64,000 nt of DNA, taken from assembly GCA_963744305.1 (NCBI GenBank), contig CAVUTF010000032.1, positions 62,001 through 126,000 on the forward strand, read 5' to 3'. A model generated the notes under the pieces. It saw only the letters and a list, made by a program, of their open reading frames with translations, did not search any database and was not told the origin of the DNA. Positions 48,654 to 57,079 of the stretch are shown piece by piece. The stretch is from FEN-1219 sp963744305. GTDB lineage: Bacteria; Pseudomonadota; Gammaproteobacteria; Steroidobacterales; Rariloculaceae. Each line of letters opens with the position of its first letter. The first letter of the stretch is position 1. Both the position numbers and the translations under genes were made by a program.

Positions 48654-49708
48654 AGTGCAGGATCGCGGCGACGGCCGCGCGCGCATGTCCATCCTGATCG
48701 ACGCGTGCCACCGCATGCGCGCCCGCAGCCGCCAGGGCACGGCGGGCGTGGTCATCCCCGAGGAGCCGCACGGCCAGCTCGGCGAACCGATTGGGCTCTG
48801 GAGAGCTCAGACAGCCAGGGCTCGTACGGCGGCGGCAGACACTCGGCGGCGCCCACGCGTCGCGAGGTCAAGACCGGAATTCCGCAGGCGAGCGCTTCGA
48901 GGACCACCATGCCGAACTCCTCGAAGTGCGCCGGGTACAGAAACACGTCGAGTGCCGCGAACCACTGAAGCGGGCGCGCGCTCTTCCCGCGGTGTTGCAG
49001 CAGGCCGTCCGCGACGAGCGGGTGCCCGAGCGCCCATGCCGGCAGCCGTTTCGAGCCGACCACCAGAAAGCGAGCGTCGGGCCGGGCGCGGAGCAGCTCG
49101 ACGGCGGCCGCGAGAAAGAGGTCTAGGCCGCGTTTCGCGAAATCCCCGGAAGTCACGAAGCCGATCAGCGGGGTCGCAGGCGCAAGCCGCAGCGCCCGCC
49201 GCGCGGCAGCGCGTAGTCGCAGCGCTTGGCCGCGGCCGAAGCGGTCCGACCGAAAGCCGGGGTAGATGACGCTGATCCGCTCGGCCGCGATGCCGAAGCG
49301 CTCGGTCAGCGCCGCTTTGACTAGCCGCGAATTCGCGATGACGGGCGTATCGACTTTGAGCTCGCGAAAGAACGCCGCTTCGGCGGCGATCTCAGGTGCC
49401 GCGTCCACGCCGTGCATGTGCCGAGCGACCTCACTCATTAAATTATGGACGCAAACGACGTTGGCGCTCGGGATCGCGAGACTGTGGTCCACCACGAAGA
49501 CGTCGCGTTCGGCTTGTAGCGCCGCGATCTTCGCGACGGATAAGCGTCTTGCAGGCCAGCCCGTGCGCAGCCGAAACTTGAGGCCGCCGTGGTCACAGGC
49601 GAGCGTGACATCGACGCCCGCGGCCTTGAAGGCGCGCGCTTGCATGAGCATGAGCTGACCCGTGCCGCTCGCGATATCGATGCTGCGTCGATACATGAGC
49701 AGTTTCAC
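48625..49708 (-). CDS. GT4-type glycosyltransferase, one frameshift near C-terminus
   Basis: From GTG 49708 (VKLLMYRRSIDIASGTGQL) the frame encodes a GT-B glycosyltransferase: CVHNLMSEVARHMHG, VIANSRLVKAALTERFG, VIYPGFRSDRFG, then the donor site FLYPAHFEEFGMVVLEALACGIPVLTS. After YEPWLSEL the frame degrades into Arg-rich sequence ending at 48752; the next frame continues sensibly with SPEPNRFAELAVRLLGDDHARRALAAAG to a TGA at 48625-48627. The break lies near 48800-48812. Its GTG overlaps the stop of the next glycosyltransferase gene upstream, so both are translated from one mRNA. The pair could act on lipopolysaccharide core or the capsule. Confidence 0.78.
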
Positions 49709-50904
49709 GGCGTAGACCCGGCGAGCTCGGCGACCACGCTCATCACCTGCGCGACGTGCGCATCGAAGTCGAAGCGCCGTGCGACGTGCTCGCTCGCGGA
49801 TCGGCTCAAGCGTTCGTATCGCTCGCGGCTGTCGAACAAGCGACGGACGGCTGCCGCGAGTGCGGTCGGATCGACCACGCGCGGCACGTGCAGCGCATCG
49901 GTCGCGGCGTCGTAGACTTCCGCGGGAAGCCCTTCGAGCGATCCACCGAGTTTCCGGTATTCGGCGAGCGGGAGCGTCGGCTGGACACACGAACCGCTGA
50001 CGCCCTCCTCGACGGCTTCCGGCAAGCCATCGACCGCTGCGGCGATCACGGGGCAGCCATGCGCAGCCGCTTCGATCGCGACGAGGCCGAACGCTTCGGT
50101 CACGGGCGGATGCAGCAGGCAGTCAATGTTCGTATAGAACTGCCGCATGTCGGCCACCGTGCCGTGAAACGTGCAGCGCTCGGCGATGCCGAGCTTGCGG
50201 GCGAGCTCCGTAAGCCGCGGCAGCTCCGGTCCGGCGCCCGCCACCTGCAGCTTCACGTTCGCACCGGCTGCGCTGAGCGTCTGCAGCGCATGCAGCACGA
50301 GCGCCACCCCTTTCACGGGAACCAATCGCGCCGCCACTCCGAGCTGAATTACGTCGGTGGGATAACGCTTCTGGATCGTTGCATCGGGGCGTAGGCTCGG
50401 ACGCAGCGCGTTCAGACAAACGCGGATGTCCCCTTGGTAACGCCATTTGAGCTCGAGAAAGCGCGCGGACGACCGCGAGTTGGCAATCGCAAGCGGGATG
50501 CGCCGCAGGTAGCGTGCACGGTCGCGCTCGTTGCCGGGGTCCCAAGCCGCACCGTGCTCCCAGTGTATGCATCGCGAAGCCCCGATCGCATCGAGGACGA
50601 AGCCGATTCGCGACGTCCGGTTCCACACCAAGACGACGCTCGTGCGCGCGTTGCGCAGTGCGCCGCGGCAATGCGCTGCGCGTAGCCACGCAGGGTATGA
50701 CGGTATCTTGAAGGAACCGCGCCGTTTGGCGTCGATGCGGCTCGCGAGGGTCGCGCCAACCTGCTCCGCGATCAAAGGAGGCATCTCGCCCGCGGGATTC
50801 AGCCAGCCTTGCGACCACTCGGGATGGCTCACTCTCGCGCGCCGCACGAACGCAGCAAAATGCGCTTCGACGCCCGCGGCTTGCTCCAGGCTGACGAGGT
50901 GCAT
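49705..50904 (-). CDS. GT4-type glycosyltransferase
   Basis: A 399-residue GT-B enzyme started at ATG 50904 (MHLVSLEQAAGVEAHF). N-terminal half: VVLVWNRTSRIGFVLDAIGA and IHWEHGAAW; C-terminal half: QLGVAARLVPVKGVALVLHAL, LQVAGAGPELPRLTELARKLGI and the donor-binding PPVTEAFGLVAIEAAAHGCPVIA with the conserved E-x7-E spacing. The sequence is a typical family 4 retaining glycosyltransferase. The frame extends upstream to GTG 50916, an alternative start. The stop TGA overlaps the GTG of the next glycosyltransferase. The tRNA-Lys gene lies 53 bases upstream. The specificity is unknown. Confidence 0.88.
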   Translation of the reverse strand: MHLVSLEQAAGVEAHFAAFVRRARVSHPEWSQGWLNPAGEMPPLIAEQVGATLASRIDAKRRGSFKIPSYPAWLRAAHCRGALRNARTSVVLVWNRTSRIGFVLDAIGASRCIHWEHGAAWDPGNERDRARYLRRIPLAIANSRSSARFLELKWRYQGDIRVCLNALRPSLRPDATIQKRYPTDVIQLGVAARLVPVKGVALVLHALQTLSAAGANVKLQVAGAGPELPRLTELARKLGIAERCTFHGTVADMRQFYTNIDCLLHPPVTEAFGLVAIEAAAHGCPVIAAAVDGLPEAVEEGVSGSCVQPTLPLAEYRKLGGSLEGLPAEVYDAATDALHVPRVVDPTALAAAVRRLFDSRERYERLSRSASEHVARRFDFDAHVAQVMSVVAELAGSTP

Positions 50905-50956
50905 CAGCCCGGGCACACGCTGGTCCCGGCGGTGAGCTTTCGCGGTTTCATCGAAG

Positions 50957-51032
50957 TGGTGGGCCGTGAGGGAATCGAACCCCCAACCAACGGATTAAGA
51001 GTCCGCTGCTCTACCAATTGAGCTAACGGCCC
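50957..51032 (-). tRNA. tRNA-Lys (CTT)
   Basis: A 76-base minus-strand tRNA with encoded CCA. The acceptor GGGCCGT pairs with ACGGCCC, the anticodon loop is CTCTTAA (CTT), and the T-loop GGTTCGATTCC is standard. It is the last of a Arg-His-Lys tRNA run on the minus strand. Confidence 0.95.
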
Positions 51033-51069
51033 GAGGCTGCATCGATCAAATGGCGAACGCATCCAAAAA

Positions 51070-51146
51070 TGGGGTGGACGATGGGACTCGAACCCACGAC
51101 GGCCGGAATCACAATCCGGGGCTCTACCAACTGAGCTACGTCCACC
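51070..51146 (-). tRNA. tRNA-His (GTG)
   Basis: A minus-strand tRNA of 77 bases counting the extra G at position -1 and the encoded CCA. The acceptor GTGGACG pairs with CGTCCAC, the anticodon loop is TTGTGAT (GTG), and the -1 G needed for histidyl-tRNA synthetase is opposite C73. It is close to E. coli tRNA-His. Confidence 0.96.
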
Positions 51147-51177
51147 AGCGTGTCGTCATTGTAAGCGTAGCAGGTCA

Positions 51178-51253
51178 TGGCGCGCCCGGCAGGATTCGAA
51201 CCTGCAACCCTCGGCTTAGAAGGCCGATGCTCTATCCCTTGAGCTACGGGCGC
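51178..51253 (-). tRNA. tRNA-Arg (TCT)
   Basis: A 76-base minus-strand tRNA with encoded CCA. The acceptor GCGCCCG pairs with CGGGCGC, the anticodon loop is CTTCTAA (TCT), and the T-loop is GGTTCGAATCC. It is first in the Arg-His-Lys cluster. Confidence 0.96.
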
Positions 51254-51592
51254 TCTTTTTCGCTTGGGCGTCGAGATTTGTGGTCGGGGCAGCGCGATTT
51301 GCGCTGTCCCTGCCCTGCCCCAGCGCGTTCGCGTGAAGTAATCTGAGCGAGCCGCAACGGTGCGTCAACACCCAGCGGCTCTAACCACGTGAAAACCGCG
51401 ATTTTTCGGTCGACTCAACACCAAGCGTCGGCCGAGGTCTCGGCGCCCATCAAAAGAAGCCCGTCAGCTCCTAGGGAATACGCCTTTCGCACGGCTCAGC
51501 GGTCGGGAACGCACTCTATGAGAAACGTGTATGCCCGCGCTGCATTCACCGTGTCCCAAGGCCGCTGTCCACGATTCTTCGCTAGAGTCACC
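51254..51592. other. Intergenic region between tRNA-Arg and the GSDH gene
   Basis: No coding sequence is recognised in these 339 bases. The part next to tRNA-Arg should hold the promoter of the tRNA cluster, and the other end the 3' region of the sugar dehydrogenase-like gene. Open frames here lack coding signatures. No clear terminator was found. Confidence 0.4.
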
Positions 51593-52825
51593 TCAATCCA
51601 AGGCGATCTGGTGCAGCGTTCCGGCAGCGTAGTTGAGGACATAGAGCTCGCCATCCTGATCCTCGCCAAAAGAGGAGATGCTGATACCCGTGTTGGCCAG
51701 TATCGTGACGGCGGCTTCAGTGGCGGGCCCCGCGTCGGCGCCATTCGCGTAGAGGTTGCCGGTGATGAAATCTCCGAAGACGTAGGACCCGAACAGGTCA
51801 GGGACGTCGCTCCCGCGATACACGTAGCCGCCGGTAATGGAGTGGCCGCCGCCGTACTCGATGACGGGGTCGGTGAAGCCCGGCCCACTGCAGCTGGGCG
51901 CGGCGATGTTCGGGTTGCAGTGGGCGCCCTCTCGCTCGGGCCAGCCGTAATTGCGACCCGCCTCGACGATGTCCACTTCCTCCCAGGCGTTCTCACCCAC
52001 GTCGCCAGCCCATAGCCGGCCCGAGCTCCGGTCGAAACTAAAGCGCCAGGGGTTGCGGAACCCATAGGCCCAGATCTCGGGGCAGTCCGCGCCGCCGAAA
52101 CCCTGCGTGCAGAGCGGGTTGCCCGCATAGGGATTGGAGGGTGGGATGGCATAGGGCGTGCCGCCGTCCACGGCGATCCGCACGAAGGTGCCCAGTAGAT
52201 TCGTGGTGTCCTGCGAATTGTAGTTCCCGCCGTCATCGCCGAAACCAGCGTAGAGGAAGCCGTCGGGACCAAACGCCAGGTTGCCGCCTTTGTGTATGTG
52301 GGTCGTCTGAGGGATGGAAAGCAGTATCTCCTCGCTGGTCGGATGCAGAGTCAGACCACCGTCGCTGCTCGTGAAACGCGAGATACGGGACATCGGCCCC
52401 GAGCCGATGTAAGACAGGAATACCTGGCGGTTGGTCGCGAAGCCGGGGTGGAAGGCCATGCCGAGGAGCCCTAACTCGCCACCGCTCACGACCCGATCGC
52501 TGATATCGATGAAAACGCCGGCCGTTGTGGTCGCGTCATTGTTGGTGAAGACGCGCACGATCCCGTCTTGCTCCACCACGAACCAGCGGCTGGAGTTGCC
52601 GGGCGCCTGGAGCAAGGCCACCGGCATCGCGAACACCAGGTTCGGGAAGACCCGCGTGACAACGATTTTGCGTTCGGGATTGGGAGTGCCACCGCTGCTG
52701 CTGCCGCCACCACTGCCGCTGCTGCTGCCGCCGCAGCTGATCAGTACGGCCGAGGCGAGAATCAATCCGAATCGGGCGAGGCCACGCAGGTTTACGGGCA
52801 GGACTTTGGACACGGATGAATTCAT
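51593..52825 (-). CDS. Lipoprotein with glucose/sorbosone dehydrogenase-like (GSDH) propeller
   Basis: A 410-residue protein. ATG 52825 gives a signal peptide with the lipobox LISC (Cys31) and a Gly/Ser-rich linker (residues 32-50). The rest is a six-bladed beta-propeller of the GSDH family: ALLQAPGNSSRWFVVEQDGIV, FIDISDRVVSGGELGLLGMAFHPGF, HIHKGGNLAFGPDGFLYAGFGDDGG, EIWAYGFRNPWRFSFDRSSGRLW and NYGWPEREGAH. Members include PQQ-dependent soluble aldose dehydrogenases and Hedgehog-interacting-protein-like propellers; several expected PQQ-contact residues cannot be checked here. It is probably an outer-membrane-anchored sugar oxidase, but a non-catalytic role is possible. Confidence 0.85.
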   Translation of the reverse strand: MNSSVSKVLPVNLRGLARFGLILASAVLISCGGSSSGSGGGSSSGGTPNPERKIVVTRVFPNLVFAMPVALLQAPGNSSRWFVVEQDGIVRVFTNNDATTTAGVFIDISDRVVSGGELGLLGMAFHPGFATNRQVFLSYIGSGPMSRISRFTSSDGGLTLHPTSEEILLSIPQTTHIHKGGNLAFGPDGFLYAGFGDDGGNYNSQDTTNLLGTFVRIAVDGGTPYAIPPSNPYAGNPLCTQGFGGADCPEIWAYGFRNPWRFSFDRSSGRLWAGDVGENAWEEVDIVEAGRNYGWPEREGAHCNPNIAAPSCSGPGFTDPVIEYGGGHSITGGYVYRGSDVPDLFGSYVFGDFITGNLYANGADAGPATEAAVTILANTGISISSFGEDQDGELYVLNYAAGTLHQIALD

Positions 52826-53148
52826 GGGTGCTCGCTCCGGTTTCACCCCGAGCCCACAACCGCAGGCCGGTTCTTAAGAGTCACTCTGAAATCAGTAGTT
52901 GGGAACGCGGCCGCGCCCACGCGCGTGGATTACACCTTGGTCACGGGCAACCTTCAGAAACCCACACTATGCGCTTTTCGCCGTTTCCGATACGTAGTAC
53001 CGAGTTGGCGCAGCAACGCGCCAACCAACGGGCTGAGCGAGTGCGCCTTCGAACCTGCGCCGTGTGTGGCAAGCGCCTCAAGCGGCGCGAGCGAATTTAT
53101 CGCGACGACCCGAGCCAGCGCTTAACGAGCCGATGCAGTCGGCGAGGA
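52826..53148. other. Intergenic region upstream of the GSDH gene
   Basis: About 320 bases with no assured gene. A plus-strand frame beginning at 52972 contains RTCAVCGKRLKRRERIYRDD, a single CxxC motif that could be a zinc-ribbon start, but it then runs through low-complexity Arg-rich sequence and a tRNA. It is not accepted as a gene. Confidence 0.35.
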
Positions 53149-53343
53149 TCATTTGTGCGCACGGCGCTGCGCGATGTCGTCGAGCATGCACATCGTGATC
53201 GAGTCGGCCAAGAGCCACGGCGCGTTCGCGAGCGCGTCACCCAGCTCACCGTCGACGCCGGCGACCAGCTCGTCAATCGCGTCGATCCGCTTCGCTTGAA
53301 TCGGACGCCGACGGCAGCGTGTGGGCGCGCTTCGACTTGCACC
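53149..53343 (-). CDS. Possible small hypothetical protein, perhaps frameshifted
   Basis: The end of a minus-strand frame reads RIDAIDELVAGVDGELGDAL followed by ANAPWLLADSITMCMLDD and a TGA, with GC-rich third codon positions and a natural residue mix. Upstream in the same frame the sequence loses coding character, whereas another frame offers VQVEARPHAAVGVRFKR. A small protein of about 65 residues broken by one indel is possible. No family is recognised, and it could be noncoding. Confidence 0.25.
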   Translation of the reverse strand, partial: GASRSAPTRCRRRPIQAKRIDAIDELVAGVDGELGDALANAPWLLADSITMCMLDDIAQRRAHK

Positions 53344-53377
53344 CCGCGGCGCTGCTGTCACAGGCCGCAGGGACAGA

Positions 53378-53454
53378 TGGTCGGGGCAGCAGGATTTGAA
53401 CCTGCGACCCTCTGCTCCCAAAGCAGATGCGCTACCAGACTGCGCCATGCCCCG
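53378..53454 (-). tRNA. tRNA-Pro (TGG)
   Basis: A 77-base minus-strand tRNA with encoded CCA. The acceptor CGGGGCA pairs with TGCCCCG, the anticodon loop is TTTGGGA (TGG), and the T-loop GGTTCAAATCC is standard. It lies alone, 137 bases from folD on the opposite strand. Confidence 0.96.
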
Positions 53455-53591
53455 GCTGATTCTTCGCGGGGCATCTTATGCGGGCGTGTCTCGAAGCGTC
53501 AAACGACGCCGGCCTACACGCGGAAGTGCCTTGAGCGGCCGGGAAAGCTCATGCGAGAATCCGCGTCCCGCGTAACCTCGAGCAACTCAAA

Positions 53592-54518
53592 GTGACGGCA
53601 AGAATCCTCGACGGCAAAGCGGTCGCGGAGCAGATTCGCGACGAGCTCGCCATGCGCATCGCTCGTGTCCGCGAGCGGCTCGGGCGGCCGCCGGCGCTCT
53701 CGATCGTGCTCGTCGGCGACGACCCGGCGTCGCAAGTCTACGTCCGCAGCAAGCTCAAGACCGCTGAAGGTGAAGGGATGGGCGTCGAGCTCAAGCATCT
53801 GCCGGCCTCGACGAGCTTGAGCGACACGCTTGCTCTCGTCCGGCAGTTGAACGCCGACGCGAACGTCGACGGAATCCTCGTGCAATCGCCGCTGCCGAAG
53901 GCGATGGGCCCGAACGCCGAGCGCGAGGTCTTCGACACGATCGATCCCGCGAAGGACGTCGACGGCTTCAGTCCGCTGTCAGCCGGGCGCCTCCTGCAGA
54001 ATCGCGACGGCTTCGCGCCGTGCACGCCCGCCGGAGTCATCGAGATCCTCACGCGTTCTGCAATCCCCATCGAAGGCGAGCACGCGGTAGTCATCGGCCG
54101 CTCCGATATCGTCGGCAAGCCGATGGCCGCGCTGCTGCTGCATCGGAACGCAACCGTCACGATCTGTCATTCGAAAACGCGCGACCTAGGGGCCGTCGCC
54201 CGCGAGGCCGATATTCTCGTCGCGGCGATCGGGCGTGCGGCGTTCGTGACTCCGGGATTCATAAAACCCGGCGCTGTCGTCATCGACGTCGGCATGAACA
54301 CAGTGACCAAGCTCGAGGATGCGGAGCGGATCTTCGCGACACGCCCCGACCGTCTCGATGTGTTCAAGCGGCGCGGATCCGTGCTCGTGGGCGACGTACA
54401 CCCCGACGCGGCCGACAAAGCCGGGGCAATCACGCCAGTTCCCGGCGGCGTCGGCCCCCTCACGATCGCGATGCTGATGGCGAACACGGTCAAGGCCGCT
54501 GAGCTGCGCAGCGGCTGA
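53592..54518 (+). CDS. folD: Bifunctional methylenetetrahydrofolate dehydrogenase/cyclohydrolase
   Basis: A 308-residue FolD interconverting 5,10-methylene-, methenyl- and 10-formyl-tetrahydrofolate with NADP. The catalytic Tyr50 and Lys54 lie in SQVYVRSKLKTAE. The substrate segment is DGILVQSPLPKAM; the NADP site is VVIGRSDIVGKPMAALLL. The C-terminal signature is PVPGGVGPLTIAMLMANT. The start is GTG 53592, since homology begins with the second residue (TARILDGKAVA). It is followed after 72 bases by the cyclophilin gene on the same strand. Confidence 0.95.
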   Translation: MTARILDGKAVAEQIRDELAMRIARVRERLGRPPALSIVLVGDDPASQVYVRSKLKTAEGEGMGVELKHLPASTSLSDTLALVRQLNADANVDGILVQSPLPKAMGPNAEREVFDTIDPAKDVDGFSPLSAGRLLQNRDGFAPCTPAGVIEILTRSAIPIEGEHAVVIGRSDIVGKPMAALLLHRNATVTICHSKTRDLGAVAREADILVAAIGRAAFVTPGFIKPGAVVIDVGMNTVTKLEDAERIFATRPDRLDVFKRRGSVLVGDVHPDAADKAGAITPVPGGVGPLTIAMLMANTVKAAELRSG

Positions 54519-54590
54519 TGATGCGGGCACGCTGACCGGGGTCAGGCGCCGAGCTATGATCGTTACCACCGTTGCCTGCGAGGGAAGGTC

Positions 54591-55166
54591 ATGAGGCTCA
54601 CGATCCTGCTGATCTCCTTACTGGCCGTGCCGCAACTCGCACGGACACAGGAAACCTTCCAAGTGGCGACCGACCCCCAAGTGCGCGTTTATACCAACCA
54701 AGGTGAGTTCGTGATCAAGCTCGACCGCGCGCGCGCACCGCTCACCGTCGAGGCGTTCCTGAAATACGTGTCGTCGGGTTTTTATTCGGGCACGGTGTTT
54801 CATCGCGTCGTCGCCGGTTTCATCGCGCAAGCCGGCGGCTACACGGCGGATCTCAATCCGAAGCCCACGACCGGCAGCGTCGTCAACGAGTCCGGCAACG
54901 GCTTGAGCAATTTGCGCGGAACAGTCGGCTTCGCGCGCGCCAACGAACCTCACTCCGGCACGAGCCAGTTCTATATCAACCTGGCCGACAACCTCGATCT
55001 CAACCCGCGGCCCACGCGTTGGGGCTATGCGGTTTTCGGCACGGTCGTCGAGGGCATGGAAGTCGTCGACGAGATCGGTCATAGCCCGACGGGCGCCGGC
55101 GGACCGTTCGATCGCAGCGTGCCCGTCGATCCGGTCACGATCGAGCGCATCGAGCTCTTGCACTAA
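54591..55166 (+). CDS. ppiA: Secreted cyclophilin-type peptidyl-prolyl isomerase
   Basis: A 191-residue cyclophilin with signal peptide (MRLTILLISLLAVPQLARTQ), therefore periplasmic like PpiA. Family motifs: VRVYTNQGEFVIKLDRARAP, FYSGTVFHRVVAGFIAQAGGY (catalytic Arg in FHRV), GTVGFARANEPHSGTSQFYIN and GYAVFGTVVEGMEVVDEIG. It catalyses cis-trans isomerisation of prolyl peptide bonds. The TAA stop is followed after 12 bases by lpxH. The neighbourhood ppi-lpxH is common in Gammaproteobacteria (often with cytosolic ppiB; here the signal peptide argues for the periplasmic form). Confidence 0.92.
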   Translation: MRLTILLISLLAVPQLARTQETFQVATDPQVRVYTNQGEFVIKLDRARAPLTVEAFLKYVSSGFYSGTVFHRVVAGFIAQAGGYTADLNPKPTTGSVVNESGNGLSNLRGTVGFARANEPHSGTSQFYINLADNLDLNPRPTRWGYAVFGTVVEGMEVVDEIGHSPTGAGGPFDRSVPVDPVTIERIELLH

Positions 55167-55178
55167 GCGTCCGGCGCC

Positions 55179-55896
55179 ATGACGGTCCTGTTCATCTCCG
55201 ACCTGCATCTCGATGCGGGCCGACCGGAAACACTCGCAAGGTTCGACGAGTTCATCGAGCGCCGCGCGCTCGCCGCGCGTGAGGTCTACATCCTCGGCGA
55301 CCTGTTCGAGGCGTGGATCGGCGACGATGACGATGATCGGCGCTTGCGCCCGGTCATAGCGGGACTTCAGCGCCTTACCGAGGCCGGCATCCCGGCGGCT
55401 CGTCATGCACGGCAACCGCGATTTCCTGATCGGCAAAGACTTCTGCGAGGCGACCGGTTGCCGGCTCCTTACAGAGTATGAGCGCGTCGACATGTACGGC
55501 GAAACGGTGCTGCTGACGCATGGCGACCTGCTCTGCACCGACGATACCCGCTACATGACGCTGCGGGCTACGCTGCGCGATCCGACCTGGCAGAGCGAGT
55601 TTCTCGCGAAGCCTCTGAGCGAGCGCCGCGTGATCGCGGCGGATCTGCGCAAGCTCAGTGCCACGGAGATCGCCGCAAAGGCCGAAGACATCATGGACGT
55701 GAACCAGGCGACGGTCGAAGAAACCATGCGGCGTTTCGGCGTGCGGTTCCTCCTGCATGGGCATACGCACCGGCCGGCCGTGCACCGCTTCACGCTGGAC
55801 GGTCATGCCGCTATCCGCATCGTGCTCGGCGCCTGGTACGAGCAAGGCACCGTCGTCACGTGGGACGCGACTGGTTTTCGCCTAGAGCAGCTCTGA
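55179..55896 (+). CDS. lpxH: UDP-2,3-diacylglucosamine diphosphatase, one frameshift
   Basis: Two frames form the 239-residue LpxH of lipid A biosynthesis, which hydrolyses UDP-2,3-diacylglucosamine to lipid X at the inner membrane. The first frame has SDLHLDAGRPET (Asp8, His10) and GDLFEAWIGDDD (Asp41). The second resumes with VMHGNRDFLIGKDFCEATG and holds LTHGDLLCTDD, RKLSATEIAAKAEDIMDVN and LLHGHTHRPAVH, all calcineurin-like metal ligands. The break is near 55397-55400; one more base in GGCGGCTCGTC gives PAALVMHGNRDF in a single frame. lpxH is usually essential, so an error in the sequence is more likely than inactivation. The 3' end overlaps the convergent kinase gene by 15 bases. Confidence 0.92.
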
Positions 55897-57075
55897 GACG
55901 AGCTCCTCGGCGGATTCATAGCGGCTCGCGGGATCGCTCGCAAACATTCGCTCGACTATCGGCTGCAACGCCGAGTGCGCCGCCGGCAGCTTCGGCCGCG
56001 GCGCATGCGCGTGCTTGTAGATCACGCCCATCGGCGTGCTGGCCGTGAATGGCCGCGCGCCGGTCAACATCTCGTAGAAAATGCACCCTAGGCTGTAGAT
56101 GTCGGAACGCTGGTCCGTTGGCTCCGCGTGACCCTGCTCCGGACTCATATAATACGGCGTACCGAAGATCTGTCCCGTGCCGGTGATTGCCGCGGACAGA
56201 CGCATCTGCTTGGCCAAGCCGAAGTCGATCAGCGCTAGGCTACCGTCCTCGCGAAACATGATGTTCGCGGGCTTCAGATCGCGGTGCAGGATGCCTGCGC
56301 CGTGAATTGCACCGAGCGCGCTCGCGATCTGCCGCGCGTAGTCGATGGCCACGTCCCGAGCGAGGGCCGTATTCAATCGCTCGGCCAGACTGCCCGCGTC
56401 CAAGTATTCCATCGCAAGGTACGCATGATCGTCTGCGACGCCCAGATCGAAAATCCGCACTACGTTGCGATGATCGACTCGCGCGATGACTTCGTACTCT
56501 TGCAGGAAGCGATCGAACAACGAGCCTCCTCCGGCGTCCGGGACATGGCGCAGCACTTTGAACGCGATGCGTTCACCCGTTACCTCGTCCTGCGCAAGAT
56601 AGACGGACGACAAACCGCCCGAATACAGCTTCGACATGATTCGGTGGCGGGAGCCGTTGAGCGCCTTGTGGTTCACGAGCAAGGAGCCGGTCGGATCGAG
56701 CGCTTCGACTGCGAGCTCAGCGGCGATCGCGTCGATGAGCCGCTGATGCTTCACTTTGGTCCGTGGAAAGAAGTTCGCGGCGCCGGCCTTGAGCGCGTCG
56801 ATTGCGAGAAACTCGTCGCTTTGGCGCGCGAACAGGATCACCGGCGGACAATTCGGGAGGTCACGCAGCCGGCGCAGGCACTGGAAGCCCTGCTCGCCGG
56901 GAAGCGGGTGTCCCAAGAAGACCACGTCTATCTCGTCTAGAGAAGCGAGATTCGGCAATACATTTTCTACGGTGGGCTGGTGCTCCTCGATCGACGCATC
57001 GGGCCACTCCACCTCTAGGTGGTAGCGAAGAACGCGACGGTAAGGCGCGTCGTCGTCGATGATCAAGAATCGCAA
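55882..57075 (-). CDS. Receiver-like domain fused to Ser/Thr protein kinase
   Basis: With TTG 57075 as start (four bases after the purF stop) the product has 397 residues. Residues 1-120 resemble a response-regulator receiver (RFLIIDDDAPYRRVLRYHL), but where the phosphoacceptor Asp is expected (VVFLGHPLPGEQG) there is Gly55, and the conserved Lys position reads PRTK. Residues 147-395 form a Hanks-type kinase: glycine loop YSGGLSSVYLA, Lys173 in AFKVL, HRDLKPAN (Asp266), DFGLAK (Asp284) and MSPEQGH. The kinase appears active, while the receiver is probably unphosphorylatable. There is no transmembrane segment, so it is cytoplasmic. Its place behind purF and across from lpxH suggests co-transcription with purF. 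The target is unknown. Confidence 0.85.
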   Translation of the reverse strand: MRFLIIDDDAPYRRVLRYHLEVEWPDASIEEHQPTVENVLPNLASLDEIDVVFLGHPLPGEQGFQCLRRLRDLPNCPPVILFARQSDEFLAIDALKAGAANFFPRTKVKHQRLIDAIAAELAVEALDPTGSLLVNHKALNGSRHRIMSKLYSGGLSSVYLAQDEVTGERIAFKVLRHVPDAGGGSLFDRFLQEYEVIARVDHRNVVRIFDLGVADDHAYLAMEYLDAGSLAERLNTALARDVAIDYARQIASALGAIHGAGILHRDLKPANIMFREDGSLALIDFGLAKQMRLSAAITGTGQIFGTPYYMSPEQGHAEPTDQRSDIYSLGCIFYEMLTGARPFTASTPMGVIYKHAHAPRPKLPAAHSALQPIVERMFASDPASRYESAEELVSELL

Positions 57076-57079
57076 GAGG

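Noticed and set aside
52972..53380. Plus-strand zinc-ribbon protein starting at 52972
   Set aside because: Only one CxxC motif is present, the rest is Arg-rich low complexity, and the frame runs on into tRNA-Pro.
50957..53454. tRNA-associated genomic island or prophage with att sites
   Set aside because: No integrase, phage gene or direct repeat of a tRNA 3' end was found near the tRNA-Lys/His/Arg or tRNA-Pro genes.
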